Positions 22,166 through 34,175 are shown, counted from the first letter of the stretch. The stretch is DNA of 64,000 nt from Diphasiastrum complanatum (GCA_029204225.1 CM055098.1:52286728-52350727), one strand, 5' to 3'. The notes: generated by a model from the sequence alone, not told the origin. Numbers and translations: made by a program.

Positions 22166-25100
22166 CTAGCTTGGTTCAATCATTGCTTTACTAATCACTC
22201 CAAGTGATGATCTGAACTTCATAAAAGGTGTCTTTTGAAGTGGTTTAGTAAGTAGATCAGCTACACATTCATTGCTTGGAACATGCTCCAAAGCAATCTC
22301 CTTGGCTTGCACCATTTCTCTCACAAAGTGATGGCATATCTCAATGTGCTTAGATCTTGCATGGAAGATTGGGTTAGATGCAAGGTGTTGGGCTGATATA
22401 TTGTCATTGTAGATGATTGGTGCCTCCTCTGAATCCATGATCTTTAGTTCCACCAATAATCTCTTGATCCAAAGTACCTCCTTTGTAGTGGTTGTCAAAG
22501 CTTCGTACTCGGCCTCGGTTCAAGATAGAGATATAGTTTCTTGCTTTTTTGAAAGCCATGAAACCACACCTTCTCCTATGAAAGTTGAATAGGCACCTGT
22601 TGATTTCCTATCTCTCTTGTCCCCTGCAAAATCTGAATCACTAAATGCATGAAGGTTAATCACATCTCCTCTATATAGAATCCCAAAATCCAATGTACCC
22701 GAGATGTATCTTAGAATCCTCTTAGCCTTTTTCCAATGGATATTCAATGGCTTTTGCATGGATTGGCTCAACCTGCATACACTAAAGCTAAGATCTGATC
22801 TAGTTATAGTGATCCACATTAAGGAACCTATAAGTTGCCTAAACAAAGTGATGTCCATGAAGGATCTTTTATCATCTTCATTTGGCACTTTTACATCTTG
22901 CTCCATTGGTGTGTCAACACTTTTGCATACTTCCATCTTAAACTTCTTCAAAAGACTTTGAGCATAGTTTACTTGACTTATAAAGATAAAATCAGACCCT
23001 CTAAGTACTTCTATGCCTAAGATGAAGTGAAGACACCCTAGATCTACCATCTTGAACTCTAAGGATAGATCTATCTTGATTTTTTCAATACCATCAACAC
23101 TATTTCCACTAATGATGATGTCATCTACATAAATGAGTAAAAGTACAATACCAACATCATCAAACTTAATGTAAAGAGTGGGATCATATTCACTTTGAAC
23201 AAAAGAAAGTGAAATAAGATAGCAATGTAGTCTTGAATTCCAAGATCTCGAGGCTTGCTTCAAGCCATAGATGCTTCTTTGGAGATGGCATACTTTGTTC
23301 TCCATTCCATGCTTGATGAACCCTTGTGGCTGCTCCATATAGATATCCTCTTCCAAAAAACCATTCAAGAAAGCATTAGAGACATCCATTTGACATAGAA
23401 TCCATCCAAAATGTGATGCAAGTGCAATGATTAGTCTTATTGTGACCATCTTGGCCACGGGTGCAAAAGTTTTCTCATAGTCTATCCCTCTCTCTTGAGC
23501 ATAGCCTTTTGCAACTAATCTTGCTTTATGTTTGTTAACACTCCCATTTGCATTCAACTTAAGCTTGAAGACCCACTTTCATCCTATTACATTCCTTTGA
23601 GGTCTCTCAACAAGCAACCAAGTTTCATTCTCAATCAAGGCATCATACTCATCCAACATAGCTTTATACCATTCTTTGGAGTGCAATGCATCTTCAACAT
23701 TAGATGGTTCTTTGAAACTAGATAAAGCATAAGAAGTGGATGAGATACCCTCAACTTGCTGTCCTTTGCCTTGATATGTGAGCCTTGATGGCTCCACTTT
23801 TGCCCTTGAAGATCTCCTTGGTGTGATAGGTGGGTTTGGTGCTTGCTCCTCCATGAGCTCCTCCTCAAAACCAAGATCTTGATCCTCGGCCATCTTCTTC
23901 TTGATTGTTGGAGCACTTGAGCCTTCTTCAAGCATATGCATATGATGTTCATCAAAGATGACATCCCTTGAAACAACAAATTTGTTCAAGGATGGGAGAT
24001 AGACTTTGTAGCCCTTGCTTGAGCTTGCATATCCAAGCATGATCCCTCTTGTGGAAGATGGATCCTCCTTGGTTCTTGTTTCCAATGGCACATGCACATA
24101 ACATATACACCCAAAAATTTTCAAGTGATTAAGATTGGGTTTCTTTCCATACAACATCTCATAAGGAGTTTTGCCTTCAATTGCTTTGCAAGACACCCTA
24201 TTCAGCAAGTAGTTTGCACATACAAGAGACTCGCCCCAAAAGGATTTGGGCAAACAAGCATCTAATCTTAAAGCCTTAGAACATTCACATAATGTTCTAT
24301 TCCTTCTTTCAGCAACTCCATTTTGTTGAGGAGTGTAAGGACAAGAAGTCTCTTTCTTGATCCCTTCCTCCTCACAAAAGGCCTTGAACTCATTGGAGAT
24401 GAATTCTCCACCATTGTCACTTCTAAGAATCTTGATGCTATGATTATGATGCTTTTCCACAAACAACTTGAACTTTACAAAAGTATCAAATACTTGAGAC
24501 TTGAAGGAAAGTAAGAACACCCAACAATATCTTGAGTAGTCATCAATGAAGGTTAAAAACATGGATGAACCTCCATTAGATTTGGTGCTAGCAATGTGCA
24601 CATCCGAGTGTATGAGTTCAAGAGGATGAGATGACTTTGTGATGGAGTTAGGAAACACCTTCTTATGTGCCTTGGATAAGGCACAAGCTTCACAAACCTT
24701 GTCTTCCTTCCCAATAGACCTTGGTAGGCCTAAAGCATACTCCTCCTTGATCATAGCCTCCATGGAACCCGAGTTGACATGTCCAAGTCTTTTGTGCCAT
24801 AAAGTAAAGGTAGATATCTTGCTCTTCTCGGCCAACATGACAACATTAGTATCCACAAATGCATCCAGCTTATATAGTTTGCCAAGTCTAGTGCCCTTAG
24901 CCACTATCTTACCCTTCTTCTTGATGAAACATTCATTTGAAGCAAAGTCAACATTGAAACCATTGTCTACCATTTGGCCAACACTTAGTAGATTCTTTGT
25001 TATTGTAGGAATGTACAAAACACCTTCTATGTTGATCTTTTTGGAAGATCCTAAGCAAAGGGGAATGCTACCAACTCCTTCAATCTTACAAGCTTCATCA

Positions 25101-26134
25101 TTTGCTGTATATATAGACTTTATAGGTCCATCATAAGATAAGAGAGAAGAGAAAAACTCCCTTTTACTAGTCATGTGTGAACTAGCACCCGAGTCAATCC
25201 ACCAAGGATCTTCTCCTTTGAAGCTTGTTGAAGAAAATATGGACATCATGAGAGAGTCCTCATGTGAACTCTCCTCCTCCTCCTCTTTGCTCATGTTGGC
25301 TTGGCTTTGATCTTGCTTCCTCTTGAAGCATTCCGAGGCATAATGCCCCATCTTGCTACAATAGTAGCACTTCACGTTTGACTTGTCCTTCTTGACTTTG
25401 GTGGTTGACGGAGATGCCTTTGGGGGTCCTTCTTGATCCTCAAGCTTTGTAGACTTCTTGATTGTTGATCCTTTGCCTTTGGACTTGCCTTTGCCTTTGG
25501 TGAAGAGAGCTTGGTCATCTTCACCTTGGATGGAAAGCCTATCCATCCTCTCTTGCATTTGGCTCCTTCTTGATTCCTCGGCCATGAGTGTGCCTTGGAG
25601 TTCTTCAAGTATGGGTAGCTTACCCATAATTGCATATCCCTGAACCAAATTGTCAAATTCAAAGCTTAGTCCATTCAATATGAGTTGAACAAGCTCTTCA
25701 TCCTTGATAGGGTCACCTATAAAGGCTAGCTCTTTGTTCAATTCCTTTACTCTTAGGACAAAAGTATGTGCACTCTCTCCTTTCTTTTGATAGCTTCTAT
25801 AGATTTGATTCTTCAAAGCTAACATTCTAGTTTGGTTCTTGGATTCATAGACCTTTTGCAAAGTCTCCCAAGCATCTTGAGCTGAAGTGCAATCTCCTAC
25901 CTCTCTTAAGAGTTCATTTGCAACATTCATTTTTATGCAATGTAGTGCAACATTGCACCTCTTGATGTATTTGGCTTTTTCTTGAGGATGAATAGGTTCA
26001 CCCTCCTTACCATTTACAATTTCCATCAGATCTTGCATGATCATGATAGATTCCATTCTAACTTTCCATATGGAATAGTTAGTTTTGTTGAGCCTTTCAT
26101 TAGTATCCAAAAGATATGCATTTATAGATGCCAT
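22166..26134 (-). pseudogene. Family A gag-pol with two nonsense codons
   Basis: Same 1322-codon layout as the intact copy at 57148-61116: gag, knuckle CYYCSKMGHYASEC, protease WWIDSGASSH, integrase HSDVH / LRSDNGGEF / PQQNGVAERRNRT, RT with YVDD, and RNase H. One stop is TGA at 23579-23581, where the intact copy has the Cys codon of the RT start IGCKW. A second is TGA near 22520-22522, where the intact copy has Ser of STEAEY. Everything else stays in frame, so the copy decayed only recently. Gag, protease and integrase (851 codons) remain open. Confidence 0.93.
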
Positions 26135-26946
26135 CTAGTCTCCTAATCAAGGACTTGACACAAATGAAGGTTACTTCTATTGATTTGATTGAAGTTCTAT
26201 CTTATCCCACTTCTTAGGGACCTGAAAAGATCAGTAATAGACTTCCTATAAAGATCTAAGAATGATCTCTAACAAAATCAAATCATAGAATACTAGAAAC
26301 AATGCACTTGCTTGATTGAAGTAGACAATACTAGTAGAATTGCCCCTCTTTCTATAAAGAACATTAAAGCTTCCAAATGATCTGATCAAGAGTGAATTTC
26401 AGCAACCTAATATACTTCCAAAATCACTTGTAAAAGATCTAAATGGAACTTAATGAGGATGCAACACAATCTACTATCCAATCACAAGCAAAAAATGATC
26501 AAAATTGATGAAAAAATTGATCTAATTTGGTGCATAAGTCAAGCAATGGTTGGACTGAACCTAAATCACTTTAGGAGGTGTCTACTACACCTTAGAACAG
26601 CCTTGAAGAGTCCCCAAAACTCTGATCTTCCCTCTCCTTGAATGCTAGAAAGCCTTCTCTATGAAATCACCTCCAAAACTCGCTTAGAAATCAATGCTTG
26701 GAGCAAGCAAAACTTGCTATCTTGGTAATGTGAATTGAATTCAACTTTGCCTCTGGTTTTAGACACCTAAACACCTGCAAATGAAGTCACACAACACCAA
26801 TCTCCAATGTATTTGACTCACTTTGAGTTCTAGAATCAATACTAGATGCTAAGATCCAATCTACACAAGATTTAGATCAAAAATTGTGATCAAATTGAAT
26901 GAAAACCAAGGATTTAGCTCATTTCAGCCTTTAGGCTCTGATACCA

Positions 26947-27628
26947 TGTAAAAATTACAGCAAATAAGGATCCTAAAACACTTGAAATGATGAGGGAAAC
27001 AATAGATTATGATTTCATAAGATTAGCACAAGTTGAACCATCAAAATCCATCAAAAATCTATGCCTGAACCTCACTAAATGGCCCAAATCCTTGAAGAAG
27101 GCTTCACACGTGTGAAAGTACGGCCTCCCACAGTCTGAGTACTGTACACCAGACCTACATTCAATCCTATAATCATTAGTAATCACAAGCACTCAAACAA
27201 TTATGAACATAGAGAGCAATTGCACCATTATGAGAGAAAAATCATGAAATTGCTTGATTGATTTTGGTGAGATATCATCACCTATATATACATGATCCAT
27301 CACGGTTTTGGTCAGGTATGAGTAGCCCTAAACCTATCCCTAATGCTAATTTTGGTGGATCTTTCATCCCTACCAAGTTAGGGTTGGAATCTTGGAGATC
27401 CCTCAACAATGCAAAAATTACCAAAAATAGCTCCTATTTTTTCTCCCTTGTATCTAAGCATAATTTGGACTCATTCCAAAGGTTCTAACACTTAGGTCTA
27501 CTTGAGAACATCCTTATGAATGGAATCCTATGCTATTTGGCACGTGTGACAAGCCACATCATGACCATCTAACTATTTACAAGTCATATGACCAAAACTA
27601 GTCAAGCTAGAATTGTGAATTTTTAACA
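26947..27628 (-). repeat. 5' LTR of family A minus copy, 682 bp
   Basis: TG...CA ends: TGTAAAAATTAC at 26947 on the plus strand and TTTTTAACA at 27628. It carries a TATATATA box complement near 27285 and the module CTTCACACGTGTGAAAG at 27105 beside GTACGGCC and GTACTGTAC words. Confidence 0.92.
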
Positions 27629-27633
27629 CAAGG

Positions 27634-28511
27634 ATCTAGATCTCCATCATTAGCAAGCATGCATGAAGACATCACAAAAGCATCATCATTTGCATCTTGA
27701 ACATCCAAACCATCCTCATCAAGAGTAAGATTGACTTGCTTGTCTCCTTGATCTCTCTTCTTCTTGTAGCACTCACTTGCAAAGTGTCCTTTGATGCCAC
27801 AATAGAAGCACTTGAGCTTTGATCTATCCTTCCTTTTGCCACTTGAAAAAGCATCCACTTGATCTTGCCCTTTAGACCACTCACTTTTGCCTTTTCCCTT
27901 GAATTTGCCCTTTGTGAACATAGCATCCTCTTGAAGTGTCGATGTAGATCCACCTCTTGCTTGAAGCCTATATTCCTCATTGATCAAGATCTCTTGAAGA
28001 TCCATCAAACTTGAAAAAGTCTTTTGAATAGCAATACTTTGAACAATGTTAGCATGAGCATCCAACAAGCCATTAAGAATCACTTGAATAAGCTCTCCTT
28101 CCTTAATGCTTTCATCAATGCAAGCCAACTCATCATTCAATGCTTTCATTCTCAAAACAAAAGTACTTGGAATTTCTTCATTCTTTTGCAAACAAGAAAA
28201 GATTTGTCTTCTTAGAGTCAACACTCTAGAAGTAGACTTGGATTCATAAAGCTTCTTTAATTGATGTGCACTTACCAACTTCCTTGAGAAGCTCATTTAT
28301 AGCATTCATCTTTATCATGTGTAGAGCCTCCTTGGCCTTGTTGTCATACCTCACTTGATCTTGTTGTGTTGCTGGTCTCTCCTCCAGACCTACAACAATA
28401 TCCAGAACATCATTCATCTCAAGAAGTGACTCCATCCCACTTTCCACAATGAATAGCTACTTGAGGTAAGCCTATCATTGGCTTCCAACATGACTCCAAT
28501 TGAGGTTGCCA
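27634..28511 (-). pseudogene. B2 gag, 5' half of the second copy
   Basis: The start codon at 28511 reads MATSIGVMLEANDRL, the usual gag opening of this lineage. A one-base loss at VRMES (near 28440) shifts frame; a deletion near 28250 joins CTSIKEAL to KKLYESK. From 28230 the frame is open through the gag core, a KGKFKGKGKSEW basic patch and the zinc knuckle CFYCGIKGHFASEC to DLDP, where the family A element enters. Known role: forming the virus-like particle and binding RNA. The downstream protease-integrase half is 20895-21805. Confidence 0.85.
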
Positions 28512-29112
28512 TGTAGCAATGACCTGATCTTCTTTTTCAACTTATTTCAGTGCGCAAATCACTCCTTTAAAAAACAACAAATGCTTTCAGAAGAAATCAC
28601 CAAGATTTGAAACTATCTCAAAAAAATTTCTTCTAACACTTATACCAAGCAAATCAATACATAGAATCATGGAATCTTGATCAACCTATGATCTATCCTC
28701 AATCTAATGAGTTTTGCCACTTCCTAAGATTGAAACACACTCAAACAAAGTCTAGCAACCTCACTATCTAGAGATCCAATGAAAATTATGGTTTTGACAA
28801 AATCACAAAAATTGACTATTCCAAATCTACATGCAAATGCTGAAAAACTGATATGCAATCTATTAGCCACCACTAAGGCTGATCCAATTATCCAAAAATC
28901 GGCCAAATCCACTATGTGAAATCAAAAATTGGAACTGATCAAGTTTGAAAATCTATATAGGGTTTTGATCTACAAAAGATCCAATCTACAAAAGCAAAAA
29001 AATTGGTTTTGGTGTAGAATCCCCTCTAGCATGCTCTAGCCTTGATATCTTCACCAAATCATTGATAGATCTGATTTTCTCCTTCATAAATTGAACACAA
29101 GCTCTGATACCA
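28512..29112 (-). other. Leader and primer-binding site of the second B2 element
   Basis: Non-coding leader parallel to 8756-8993. The primer site complement GCTCTGATACCA lies at 29101-29112, flush with the LTR. Confidence 0.75.
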
Positions 29113-29812
29113 TGTAAAAGATCTCAGATCATTACGATCCAATCCACTTGAAAGATCTTTGGTTAGAAAGAGAAATACACTACCAATCTCACCGATGTAG
29201 AAAAATCAGCATCTACACACAAAATGAGATGCAATCGTTAATAGAACTTGATCAAACTTGAATGAAATGATAAAGTACTATTTCTATATGCACAAAACCA
29301 AAAAGCTACTGTATTTCACACGTGTGGATCCAAAAATATCAAATATAGATCATTCTACACATAGAATTGCATGCAAACACAAGTATAGTGCACCAATGGA
29401 TAGTAGAACCCAAGAGAACCATGTATAAGCATGAAATGAGATAGAGAAGAGAGAAGATCACTCTCTCCCTAGGCTACATCCTTTTATAATAGGTCCAAAC
29501 CCTATTTGGCCACTTGACTTTTCCTCCAAAATGCTAACCCTATATGTTTTGGTCTAGATTCAAAATACCCAACATTCAAATTTGAATCTACTCAAACGCG
29601 CCTTCTAACTTTTTCACACTTTCAAAAGTGTTTATTCAAATGACATTTAGACTAATGAACTTTGAAAAGTCAATCTCTAAGTCTAGAAACAAAGTTGGCC
29701 TCAATATGCCAAATATGAAAATATAGCAAATATGATCAAACTAGTTCAATCTCTCACATTTTGCACTCCATTTGTGCTACTTTTTGAATATCAATGATGC
29801 ATACAAGTAACA
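29113..29812 (-). repeat. 5' LTR of the second B2 element, about 700 bp
   Basis: Contains CACACGTGTG at 29317 and a minus-strand TATA box (complement of CTTTTATAATAG) near 29490. The right end AAGTAACA at 29812 is placed by the TG...CA rule and because ParB-like gene sequence begins shortly after. Confidence 0.65.
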
Positions 29813-29841
29813 CCCAAAAATGCATCTGATTCAAGTTTAGT

Positions 29842-32492
29842 GGATCTGAAGAGGATGACTCTCGGACTCCTCTAAAGAAATCTCAATAAAAAAAACCTGC
29901 TGATCCTCCTCGATTTTCTAAACTTGTGAAGTTGAAGTGCCTTAATTATGAGTTGGTCATCAAATATAATCAGGAGGACGAAATGAAGTTATGCTTGTGC
30001 CGAAAGCCGAGGTCAGAGGTATATTTGAAGGAGTCTAAATGTTGTGGCCCGGTCACATGGGTGGATTATGAAGGAGAGGATGATTTGGATACTCTTATTT
30101 TGACAATTGAGGATCCAAATAATCAGAAGCATTCAAAGAAGTTGTTTGTAGTCAATGAGAAGCTTTGTCATATTGATTTATGTTCTTCATCTATACTTTC
30201 ACGACGTTTATCTAACTCGAATAATATGACTCTTACCCTTGGTCCATTTATGCGAAAGGAAGTATCAGTGGAGCCTCCTTCTATAGATGATGGATCATCA
30301 AAAAGGAAGGTTTTGGAAATGGAGAACTCTAGAAGAATCTGAAAGGCAAGGTTTATGAAGAACCCCAGATGGATAAATCAAAGAAACACCCGACAAAGAA
30401 GAACAAAAAATTGAACTGAGCAGCTGTTCTGAAGAGGAAATGAAAAAGGAGTTGTCTGGATTTTGAGCAGTGAGGTCTTTAGTTCTGAACATAATATTAT
30501 ACGGGAAAGTGTGGTCAGGGACAAACTAGTTAGTCACTGAATCTTTCAATTACCAATTTCTAGAATTCATAGACCATTGGTTGATCTAGGTACTCAACGA
30601 AGACCTCTTGAAGTTCGGGCTCCTCATAAAGTTCATGTATCAAATTTGATGAAGAAAATGAAACTTAATCCTCATGCAATTGTTGTTCCATTTATAATTT
30701 TAGTGGATCCTGATCAGGGTTTTCAAAAATATAATTACGTAAAGTGAAATTTGAAAATTTTAAGAGTTATTTTTGGTGCCCTAGAATGTTAATAATGTGC
30801 GTGTTTACGTTCTACCAGCCAAAACCTGCTAAAAAAATTACTCGTCGGGCTTTACAAAGAGGCCCAACGGGTCCCGCCGGGCTTTACAAAGGAGCCCACT
30901 AGCCAAAACCTGCCAAATAGATTACCTGTCGGGCTTTACAAAGAGGTCTTGACGGGCTTTTTTGTTGAGCCCGACAAGCTAATCCACCGGCCAAACCAGT
31001 CCAAGCATCACCAAAAAGTGACTTTTGGTTTTTTCACATAATAATGTCAAAAAAAAAGTTATTTTCATGAACAAGTAGAGTAAATACATCAATATGAAAA
31101 CCCTGATCCTGATGAATGCCCATCTAAGAAAGACTTCAAAGAGGAAAAAGCCATGAATTATAATTACTTTGTTATTGGTGGATCACATTCTGCTGAGGCA
31201 TGTAGAGAACTTATGGCCATGTACCCTGCCCCCATAGTCTTCGAGTTTGTGGATTACAAGGTTTTCACAGATTTAACGACCGAAGAAGGAAAACTACTAG
31301 CCTTGGACCACAATAATTATAATGATTATCGAACAAAGATGTCATTTATTGAAAAAAAAAAAAATTCGTCATGAATTTGAGGACCATCTTGCTAAGCATT
31401 GGAAGGTTGATATAAATCTCAGGCGCACATGTTTGCTTGAAGTCAGAGTTTTTATCGATGAGTCTGAGAGGTTCGACGGATTAGGACATTTTGATTTGTT
31501 ATTTCAACTGACCTTCTGTAGTGGAAAAATCTGGGAGCTTCAAGATAAAATCTTTACTATGTGGGAGAACAAGGAGCTAAAAGGCCAAAAGACTAATAGA
31601 ATAAAAGATGAAATTGCGGGTGAAAAAAAATCAAAAAATAAAATAAAAGATTTGCTTGTGGAGGAGCTACCAGAGGATATGAAAGGACATCTTTGGAGAT
31701 CCTTGTAGGGAGTTAAAGATGAGGTGGTACTCACCTCTATGTTGACTCGAGTTATTGAGAAGATATTGTCTCTAGAAGAAATGGCCAAATAATTTTTCCA
31801 AGTAAGTATTTTTCTGATAAGTGTGTCTTAATTTAATTTAAGTGTGCCTAGTTTTTAACTTAATCATGTGCCTTACATAATTTATTTTTTTGCAGTCATA
31901 AAATTTTCACGAAAATACAAAAAGTCATGGTGCGAAGGCTAGCTTGTAGAAATTGGGAGGAAGTCACAACAAACTATCCGCTTTCAAGCTCTCATGCTGC
32001 CCTTTCCGAATATTTCTTGTTGTTTAAAAATTTTAAGGTGATACTTATTTTCATTACCATATTTGTTTTACAACATGGTTTGTTTTATAATCTAAAGCGA
32101 TGATTTATGTTGTTTACAGCCAAAGCGGGTGAAGGGTGTGGATACAATTGATTGCCCATCCAATTTTTTAATGCATATAGAGAGGGCAAAACAAGAGCAC
32201 ATGAGTATTGAAATATGCGGTAACATGCCTTTTCTTTCGGAAGAATTTAAGACCTTTATGAATAATGATCCCACTATTAGCCCCATGTATTATAAAATTT
32301 TTGCTTGCCGAATTCTATTAATGATGAGAAAGCATTTACCTTCAAACAAATATCGTAGATGATTGCAGATTTCAAAGCTTTCACCACAGCTCAAATGTGG
32401 AGATTTCTTGTATTTCATAATGCTACACAAACAGCTTCGGTGCTTGCATCATTAAGAGAGCACACTCATGGATCTGAAAATATGATGTGGTG
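29842..32492 (+). pseudogene. Relic of a multi-exon plant gene with a ParB-like domain
   Basis: This is not transposon sequence. Exon-like blocks, in order: 29842-30340 (KLKCLNYELVIKYNQEDE, a Cys-rich KLCLCRKPRSEVYLKESKCC, TWVDYEGEDDLDTLILTIED); about 30540-30738 (RRPLEVRAPHKVHVSNLMKK, KLNPHAIVVPFIILVDPDQ); about 31084-31800 (DECPSKKDF, FVIGGSHSAEACRELM, LLALDHNNYN, then HEFEDHLAKHW and a long charged segment); 31897-32035 (RNWEEVTTNYPLSSSHAALS); 32120-32492 (VDTIDCPSNFLMHIERAKQE, MWRFLVFHNATQTASVLA). Likely introns are 30739-~31083 (GTAAAG start), 31804-~31896 (GTAAGT...TTTTGCAG) and ~32036-32119 (GTGATA...TTTACAG). The order of a PxxHxxxL-like stretch, GGSHSAEA and a following ALxHN block is what a ParB/sulfiredoxin-type fold shows; that assignment is inference. 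It is broken by stops (near 29884, 30538, 31706, 31796, 32359) and a slip in a 13-A run near 31351-31363. It is cut at 32492 by a G element. Confidence 0.6.
30820..31010. repeat. GC-rich direct repeats in the first intron of the ParB-like gene
   Basis: The word CGGGCTTTACAAAG occurs three times (about 30847, 30882 and 30930), with AGCCAAAACCTGC before two of them and GACGGGCTTTTTTGTTGAGCCCGAC forming a short hairpin near 30950-30980. It interrupts AT-rich intron sequence and may be a small non-coding insertion; no terminal repeats or target duplication were confirmed. Confidence 0.55.
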
Positions 32493-33516
32493 CCCAAGCT
32501 TCTTTGGCTGTTGTACAAGTACCTATCTCCCTCAATATCTCATTAGAGACATTCATCTTAATGTAGTGGAGAACCATCCTAGCTCTCTTTTTGTATTTTT
32601 GAACCTCTTGAAGAACTTGTGGTTCTTCTTCAAGGCCAAGAACTATGTCCATCACGTCTTGAAGGATCAAGATGGACTCCATCCTCATTTTCCAAATTGA
32701 ATAGTTTGAAGTGGTCAATCTTTCACTTGGTTCCAACAAGGATGAACCCATTGAAGACATTTGAAGTGAAGAAAACTCAAATGATGAACAATAAATGTTG
32801 CTACACACTCTCAATAGGATCCATTAATAGAGTACTATCTCCTCCTATGAAAGATCTTGCAACTATTTGTGAATTGATTCTCACTAGCTACACAAATCTC
32901 TCTAAAACAAGATCTATTTCACATCAAATGATGGAGTATAGGCAAAGTTAGGATCAAACACTCTTAGCACGTGTGAAGTACTCTAAGAAACCAAATTTGA
33001 CTCAAATACAATGATATTGCATGAAACAAAATGGCAAAGATCTCAAAACAGTGCCTAGATCACATGTAGATGAGATTGGCAAGCATACAATTGTGATTTT
33101 GGATCAACCAAGCAATCTCTTGACCAAACCAAATGTGTCCACCCAGGTCTAGGTGCCCTACCTAACCCTCTTCAAAAGCTTATAGCTTTTGATAGGCTCA
33201 ACCAAATGGAATGAAACTGATTGCATCAGAAACTAGCAAAAATAGCTTCAAAACAAGCTATCAAGCAAGATAAATGGATCAAGCATGAGAGAGAACTACC
33301 AAACTGAAATTGGATGTTCTTCACATGTGTCTGAGCACCTGATTCCGTACAGTACCAGGTCAGACCCAATCAATGTCCTTTTGATCTCTTTTGATCCAAG
33401 ATTGAACAAGATAGCTAGGAAAATGGGCCTTGACAACTTCTAGCTCAAGATTGATGAAATTTTTTTCACTTAGATGGATCAAAATGCATGGTAACCTTAG
33501 GTAGGCTATGATACCA
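32493..33516 (-). pseudogene. Family G gag start and leader, minus copy
   Basis: Minus-strand gag from about 32757: MSSMGSSLLEPSERLTTS, then NYSIWKMRMESILILQDVMD and HYIKMNVSNEILREIG, ending at CTTAKEAWA, where it abuts the ParB-like relic at 32492/32493. Only the N-terminal third of gag is left and the frame is intact that far. The leader 32815-33500 carries a primer site complement ending GATACCA at 33510-33516. The protein resembles families D and E. Confidence 0.8.
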
Positions 33517-34175
33517 TGTTGAATTCACACGTGTGGATTGTCCACAACATGTAGTTGTGATCTCCTAAGGTGTGTATATGCACCAAGATCAAGACTAGAT
33601 TGAGATTCAAGATCAATCTTAGATCCTATGGCAAAAACACACTACTACATGCATTCAATCACTTCCAACTCTCACTCACACGTGTGGGAAGTATTCAAAA
33701 AATAATCTAAGTAAAAACAAGCTGCTCTCCTCGGATAGAGAGAGAAAATGCATCATGAGCTCTCGGGTAGAGAGAGAAAGCTAGAAATCCAATAACTCAC
33801 AAAATCCATAAAATCACCAAATCAATTAGCTTCAAAATGAGGAGTACAATGATACTAGTAGATCCACGAGCTACCACTATGCTTAACTATGATTGGACCA
33901 TACTTTGTCACCTCTTGATCCTATTGGACCATTGATCCACGCACCTCTTAATTCTATTGGACTATATTCAAGCACACCTCAATTTCCTATTGGACCTCAC
34001 AAGGTTCCACCTCTAAATCCTATTGGACCTCTTGGAATTCATCAAACAAAAGCTTTACTCTTGTCTACACTCTAATTGGCACGTGTTTAGCCTCTTACTC
34101 TATTTTGGCTCAATAGTGGCATTACAAGTGGAAATGCATAATTTGCCATCTATGCCAAATTTATTTCTATCAACA
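33517..34175 (-). repeat. 5' LTR of the family G minus copy, 659 bp
   Basis: Starts TGTTGAATTCACACG on the plus strand next to the primer site and ends TTCTATCAACA at 34175. It has CACACGTGTG at 33526 and 33677 and a regular CCAAT array at 33892-34026. No 3' LTR of this copy remains. Confidence 0.75.
33892..34026 (-). promoter_or_regulatory. Array of five CCAAT boxes at about 33-bp spacing
   Basis: ATTGG (CCAAT on the transcribed strand of the LTR) starts at 33892, 33923, 33956, 33989 and 34022, mostly inside the word CCTATTGGACC. The units between are about 33 bp and share CCTCTTAAT-like text. A further ATTGGCACGTG lies at 34075. The position in U3 suggests an enhancer; binding is inferred. 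Confidence 0.65.

Larger units (their letters stand above)
21806..27628 (-). mobile_element. Family A copia element, minus copy
   Basis: 5' LTR 26947-27628 (682 bp), primer site complement GCTCTGATACCA 26935-26946, leader, polyprotein region 22166-26134, polypurine tract complement near 22152-22160, and a 3' LTR at 21806-22151 that is only 346 bp. Compared with the full LTR, about 336 bp are missing from the 3' LTR, joining GCAAATAA to GTTTTGGG; this removes the TATA box, the CACACGTGTG module and most of R-U5. Very similar to the plus copy at 55655-61812. Confidence 0.92.
21801..27633. repeat. Target-site duplication CAAGG around the family A minus copy
   Basis: CAAGG occurs at 21801-21805 and again at 27629-27633, immediately outside the two LTR ends. 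The host reading (protease WWIDSG) continues across the join, which proves a simple insertion. Confidence 0.9.
20895..29812 (-). mobile_element. Second B2 copia element, interrupted by family A
   Basis: Minus-strand order is 5' LTR 29113-29812 (700 bp), primer site complement GCTCTGATACCA (29101-29112), leader 28512-29100, gag 27634-28511, then protease and integrase 20895-21805. The family A element 21806-27628 splits it at the protease active site. The 3' half beyond the integrase Glu is gone; at about 20895 it abuts the leader of H. The outer LTR end is inferred from TG...CA ends (CAAGTAACA at 29812). Confidence 0.8.

Noticed and set aside
24639-25136. 165-codon plus-strand frame opposite the family A integrase region
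   Set aside because: It is the antisense shadow of the gag-pol frame; the same frame recurs opposite the plus copy at 58146-58643.
27258-27488. 76-codon frame repeated in every family A LTR
   Set aside because: Non-coding LTR read in antisense; it recurs because the LTR recurs (55795-56025, 61271-61495).
29926-30340. 138-codon frame taken alone as a small gene
   Set aside because: It reads better as one exon of the ParB-like relic, since the frame extends upstream of the ATG and further exon-like blocks follow.
33517-34175. CCAAT repeats considered as a CRISPR-like array
   Set aside because: Units are adjacent degenerate 33-bp repeats without unique spacers and lie within an LTR of a plant element.
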